From Bradysia coprophila (Eukaryota; Arthropoda; Insecta; Diptera; Sciaridae), in the NCBI RefSeq assembly GCF_014529535.1, contig NW_023503493.1, positions 19,996,001 through 20,060,000 on the forward strand: a stretch of 64,000 nt of DNA. The letters are read 5' to 3'. The position numbers and the translations under genes are program-made. Each line of letters begins with the position of its first letter. Within the stretch, counting starts at the first letter, position 1. Positions 59,701 through 64,000 of this stretch are shown here, piece by piece. The notes beneath the pieces were generated by a model that made no database searches, was not told the DNA's origin, and worked only from the letters and a program-made list of their open reading frames with translations.

Positions 59701-60513
59701 TAGTCGATTACTTGGCGAAACTCCATTTACTGTCAAGACCCGCACCGGAGTCTATGCTAACAAAAGTGTTGCCCACGAACTTGTACCTAAGTTCGAAGAA
59801 TGGGGCACGAGTTGTATTACAATCCATGGTAGATCCAAGGAACAGCGATACACAAAACGAGCTGATTGGGAGTATATTGAAGAATGTGCATCGAAAGCAA
59901 CAAAAGTGCCGGTTATCGGTAATGGAGACATTCTAAATTTCGAGGATTACAATGCATCGAGGGTAAGCATTTACTGAAAGCGAAAATGGTTCTCTTTGTG
60001 TGACTGCATTTTGATTATAGGCTGCAGCTCCTAGTCTTTCTGGAGTTATGATTGGTAGAGGTGGTCTGATTAAGCCATGGCTATTCAAAGAAATCAAAGA
60101 GCAAAAACATTGGGATCCGTCAAGCAGCGAACGATTTGATATAATTAAAAAGTACGTCAACTATGGACTCGAACACTGGGGAAGCGACACTAAAGGCATC
60201 GAAAATACCCGAAGGTAAGTTCTTACCGCATAGGTGCCGACCGTTTCGAACGATCAACAATCAAACGATTTTGGTTAACAGATTCTTCCTCGAATGGCAA
60301 TCCTTCCTGTATCGCTACGTGCCATTTGGTCTGCTCGAAAGGCCACCGCAACGGATCAACGAGCGCCCGGATGCGTACCATGGACGAGATGATCTGGAAA
60401 CGTTGATGGCATCAGGGAAATGTAGCGATTGGATCAAATTAAGTGAAATGCTATTGGGACCGGTTCCGGATGGATTCACTTTTTTGCCGAAACATAAAGC
60501 GAATTCGTTTTGA
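56793..60513 (+). CDS. Dus3: tRNA-dihydrouridine(47) synthase 3 (DUS3)
   Basis: Flavoenzyme reducing uridine 47 in the variable loop of tRNAs to dihydrouridine. Exons: 56793-56821, 56882-57086, 58673-58982, 59041-59310, 59371-59582, 59642-59962, 60021-60214, 60282-60513; 1773 nt, 590 aa. A polar, basic N-terminus (to about residue 78) is followed by two CCCH zinc fingers: C94, C107, C112, H116, and C133, C142, C148, H154 ([16 protein letters not shown]). The DUS barrel begins near [20 protein letters not shown] and shows GADVTCGEMA, the catalytic loop [40 protein letters not shown] and [11 protein letters not shown]. The order, two fingers then enzyme, is specific to DUS3. The first short exon is the least certain: its donor is gtgtgt. 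Intron 2 contains a nested gene on the other strand. Confidence 0.93.
57595..58111 (-). CDS. Nested gene for a secreted proline-rich peptide, 106 aa
   Basis: Three exons (-): 58111-58067, 57996-57762, 57635-57595; 321 nt, phases agree at both joins, all introns GT-AG. It sits antisense in intron 2 of DUS3. Residues 1 to about 22 are a signal peptide ([20 protein letters not shown]) with a likely cut after APA. The mature part is rich in proline and basic residues: [34 protein letters not shown], with one cysteine near the C-terminus. The signal peptide being on its own exon is typical of small secreted insect proteins. I recognise no named family. Proline-rich antimicrobial peptides, venom/saliva or cuticle peptides have this look, but none is shown. 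Confidence 0.7.
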
Positions 60514-60553
60514 TTTGTTGATAAGATCAAATTGTAAATGAAAGCTGAGGAAC

Positions 60554-60559
60554 ATTAAA
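60554..60559 (+). terminator. Proximal poly(A) signal ATTAAA of DUS3
   Basis: Common variant signal 40 nt after the DUS3 stop at 60513. Confidence 0.4.
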
Positions 60560-60706
60560 GGTGCTCTTCTGCAGACTATTTCCTTGCAAATCTTTTCGTT
60601 AAAATGGAAGGGGAGGCCTACTTCCAGCAGTGTATATTCATATGGGTTATAGTTCGATGACGCCTTGAGTAGCTGGAAACACCACCTTCAATTATAATAT
60701 TTTGAT

Positions 60707-60712
60707 TTTATT
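60707..60712 (-). terminator. Poly(A) signal AATAAA of the zinc-finger gene
   Basis: TTTATT on the + strand, about 170 nt beyond the stop codon 60880-60882 of the convergent C2H2 gene. Confidence 0.4.
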
Positions 60713-60767
60713 CTATGCTTTCCAGTAACATAGGATATAATGGTGTGTGTGTGTTTCTAGTACGTCT

Positions 60768-60773
60768 AATAAA
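60768..60773 (+). terminator. Distal poly(A) signal AATAAA of DUS3
   Basis: AATAAA 255 nt past the DUS3 stop. If used, the DUS3 transcript would overlap the 3'UTR of the zinc-finger gene by some tens of bases. Confidence 0.35.
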
Positions 60774-60879
60774 TGAGCCCTAAAATTATCTTTTACAATT
60801 TTGTGCTTAATTACAAATAGAAAATCCAGAATAATTAGTACCGCAAACTCCAACTACTTTATGTCTAATAAATGTTTTT

Positions 60880-63299
60880 CTAAAGCCAGTTCGGATGCCC
60901 CTGCCGTTGGAATATTGAATGCGATAAATTCAGAACGTCACTCATTGCCTTATTATTGGACACAACTTTCATTGGCATCGGTGGCATCATCATCTGTGGC
61001 ATTGGTACAGTTGGGTTGGGCACCTGCTCGACGTGCATTGGTTCTTTCGATTCATTTTCGATATTGTGACGCTTCATTAAATGCTTGCGCAGATTGCCCG
61101 GTGCTTTGAAGGTCTGATGACATATGCCGCACGGCAGTACCTTCTTTTCGGCCAGATGTTTCTCTCGATGTTCCTCCAATTTTTCCATGGTTGCGAAGGC
61201 TTTCTTTTGACAAATGTTGCATTCATAGGGCTTATCTGAAGAGAAACAAAGAGAAAATTGGCTTAGAATCGCAAACAGCTCGAAGTATCGTACGCTTGTT
61301 AGCAACATACCAATGTGCACTTTTCCGATGTGAGTTTTCATATTTTGTATCAAACGGAACTTTTTAAAGCAATAGCTACATTGATGGGGCTTATCAGTGG
61401 AATGTACAGCTTGATGAATTTTCAATGCGCTGGGTGTTCCGAACTTTTTGGAACAGATTTCACAAACCCCGTCGAAATCTAAAAGGAATAAATCATCGAA
61501 AATCAAATGAAGTTCTTGTCTCTGGCGACGTGTTACTCACCTTTCAGGAGATGATCATTCTCATGCGTTTCGAGGTGCTTCTTCAGACAGTACTTTTGAT
61601 TGAATTTCTTCAGACAAATTTGACCTGAAACATTTTAGTGAAAATTAACATTTATTCCAGTCATTGCTCAGGGTAATGTTCTCGCTCACATTGGAAAGGT
61701 TTCTCCGGAAGATGCAGGTTCATATGTTTCGATAGTGATGAGCTGTCGTGGAACGCTTTGGTGCAAACTTTACAAACGTGCGGTTTTTCACCTAAACAAA
61801 TTGCAGGAAATTTGATGAGCCATTCTAGCCTATACCCATTCAATTTTACCTGTGTGCACCCTCATATGAAGTTGAAGACTCGATGGCTGTGAAAACGCTT
61901 TGGAGCAGATCTCGCATAAGAAATTCTTTTCAGCGGTGTGAATCTTTCGATGGCGATGTAATGCCGAACAATCGGTAAAAGCGCGCTGACAAATTTCGCA
62001 GACAAATCTGTGGGTGGGCAGTTTTTTTTAGGTTATCGTTCGGTGCGCTTAGACCTTCGCTCTTACCTTTTTTCGCCCGTATGAATCCTCATATGTTTTG
62101 TTAGTCGTGACGAAACACTAAATGCCTTTGAGCAAACACTGCACACAAAATCCTTAATACCCGTGTGATGAGACATGTGGGCCCGAAGACTTTCCGACTG
62201 ATTGAATTTGGCATCGCACACCTTACACTCGTAGACTTTCACTCCTTTTTCGTGAGTTTTCATGTGATATTTGGAATTCTTAGCGATAATTTTGAAGCAA
62301 ATGGGGCACTCTTCCGTTTCATCGTCTTGGCCTAGTATACCCCTGGAGGTACTGTGACTCTTCATGTGCACATTTAGGTTCATTTTTCGGCTGAATGCCT
62401 GCTCGCAAATTTCACATTTGAACCTCCGTTCCGATGGCTTTCGGTTAGCCCGTTCCTCGGGATTGTGAACCATTTTCATGTGCTTGCCCCGAGTGGATGA
62501 CGCCGTAAAGGCTTTATTGCAAATATCACATTTATACCGCTTTTCACCTGTGTGGATCAACATATGGCCATGTAAACTCGATGAGCTTGCAAATTTCTTT
62601 TCTGGAATGTTAAAAATGGGTAAATATTTCCAACCCGTCCCAGTTTACCTAAAAATTAGACAAATACCGCAGACTTTACACGTATAGGGAGTTCGTCCAC
62701 TGTGAATGTTCATATGAGCACGTAGGTATTTCCCTTCGGCAAAAGCTGCAACAGAATCACGATGACAGATTACAGTTAGCTGATACTTTCACTCTAACGC
62801 CCATTGCTCATCACTTACCCTTATCACATATGTGACACTTGTAATTCTTGACACCGGTATGACGAATCATATGTTTCTTGAATGATGTGAATGAAGCGAA
62901 CCGTTTCTCACAGAGAAAACATTCATTGTTCTTTAAAGCTTTTTGTCGCTGTTCATCGGTCATATTCTTATAAATGTCATATCCGGATGACTCTTCCGGT
63001 TCTGGAGCTGGTTCTGGTTTGACTTTGACTTCGGGCTTCGTATCAGATTCAGAATCAGGATCCGGTTCGTCCTTTGGTGTTACTAGGCTGGTATCATCGT
63101 TTGACTCATTTTTGTCTTCACGTTTAAGTACATCACTTTTATTATCGGATTGGCTGTCATCATCGTCATCACCACCACCGTCTTCATCTTTATTGTCTTC
63201 GTCCTCCTCCTCTTCATCATCCTGTTCCTCCACATAATCTTCGTCATCATCTCCGTTTTGCGATTGTTCATCTGATTGATTTGAATCCTCTTCGTCCAT
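60880..63299 (-). CDS. C2H2 zinc-finger protein with 16 fingers, 653 aa
   Basis: Putative sequence-specific DNA-binding nuclear protein. Exons (-): 63299-62819, 62745-62668, 62601-62067, 62007-61850, 61791-61690, 61624-61541, 61478-61311, 61235-60880; 1962 nt. Residues 1 to about 115 are extremely acidic (runs of D and E with S and Q). Then about 16 C2H2 fingers follow, from [20 protein letters not shown] to [20 protein letters not shown], many with TGEK-type linkers early and looser linkers later. Several fingers are split by introns (CHICDKG|AF, CKVC|EKKF, FQ|CQIC). One central finger is atypically short ([19 protein letters not shown]). A methionine/proline-rich tail ([12 protein letters not shown]) ends in HPNWL. 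The ATG directly follows an acceptor (ttgtag|atg), so at least one 5' exon exists upstream, probably UTR. Confidence 0.88.
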
Positions 63300-64000
63300 C
63301 TACAATGAAAATTAGAAATTATCGAATTGTCGAATATAATTAGGACTGGCTGTGAATTGTTTTGTGTTCTACGGCTAACGAATCGAATTGAAGGCCGAAC
63401 ACGGATATTGATAACAAAAAATGGAAACACCTAACCCTGAAGATTGCAAAAAAAAACGTCCCATGCTTCAGTCCAATTAAACGAATTACAGTTCGAACGC
63501 CACAGATCTAATGTTAAAATACACTTCAATCTGAGAGATTTTATGTTTACTGTCGGAAAATCGTTTGTTATCATTATGGAACTCATGAACGTTCTGTTGA
63601 CAACATTGTGTGTATCGAGCAGATATTTGCTGTCATTTCATTTTGTTATCAATATTCGCGTCCACTTTATTTATTTGTTCACTTTCCACGTATTGTCAGC
63701 ATTTTTGCAATATTACATTACTACCCAAGCATAACTTCATAGTTTATGTGAATACACATTATATTAGCGGGCCAAAAGATAAATTCAAAATAAACATAAG
63801 AAACTCGACATTTTCCTTATCATATCGCCCGAGTTATCAAACTTTATAGAAACGTTACCTTTCCATTCGCCTAGTCGGTTGGCCTGTAGAGGCGCCACAT
63901 TTTTTTTATAGTACTTCATTCTCACTGTACTATTTTTTTGTGTAACAACTTCACATTGATTCATTCCCAAGAAATGTCACAGCAGTGAAGTTTGTTCATG
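63300..64000. other. Upstream of the zinc-finger gene
   Basis: Should contain the first intron and 5'UTR exon(s) of the zinc-finger gene on the - strand. No coding exon recognised on either strand. Confidence 0.4.

Overview
The window reads as nuclear DNA of an AT-rich insect, most likely a fly. The genes have short introns with GT-AG borders. The gene set is typical of Diptera: a sulfonylurea-receptor ABC protein, a cGMP-dependent kinase, a Drep4/CAD nuclease, a multisubstrate-type deoxynucleoside kinase relative, a MADF-BESS protein and a many-fingered C2H2 protein. Long stretches are filled with foldback elements, MITEs and a Helitron. I suspect a nematoceran (for example a fungus gnat), but that is inference; no rRNA, tRNA or mitochondrial marker is present to fix the species. 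I built all exon models by eye from splice sites, reading frame and family conservation. In each intact multi-exon model the exon lengths sum to a multiple of three.

Layout. 1-1590: no recognisable gene. 1591-7871 (+): cGMP-dependent protein kinase, 14 exons, with a modular N-terminal extension outside the conserved core. 8411-36121 (-): one 27.7-kb gene for a Sur-type ABCC protein, 24 exons, about 1711 aa, tail to tail with the kinase. Its introns hold a 4.9-kb palindromic element full of CGATA sites (16819-21716), several hairpin elements, a hAT MITE with a perfect 8-bp target duplication (32880-33308) and a nested two-exon orphan gene on the other strand (33822-34638). 36122-48162: gene-poor, with nested inverted-repeat elements (36951-38584, second copy 40295-41404), GAGAC/GTCTC repeats, a 125-bp hairpin MITE, a possible small secreted peptide and a 2.95-kb hAT-like element (44895-47844). 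48163-49237: a broken deoxynucleoside kinase copy. 49495-51561: a non-autonomous Helitron with classical ends.

53113-64000 is the gene-dense end: MADF-BESS protein (-), Drep4/CAD nuclease (-), a divergent intergenic spacer, tRNA-dihydrouridine synthase 3 (+) carrying a small secreted proline-rich peptide gene antisense in its second intron, and a 16-finger C2H2 protein (-) whose 3' end meets that of DUS3.

The genes do not form a pathway. The most interesting items are the CGATA-array foldback inside Sur, the in-frame 63-nt facultative intron in Sur, the duplicated kinase exon with a destroyed splice acceptor, the two nested genes, and the kinase relic that has lost its catalytic glutamate.
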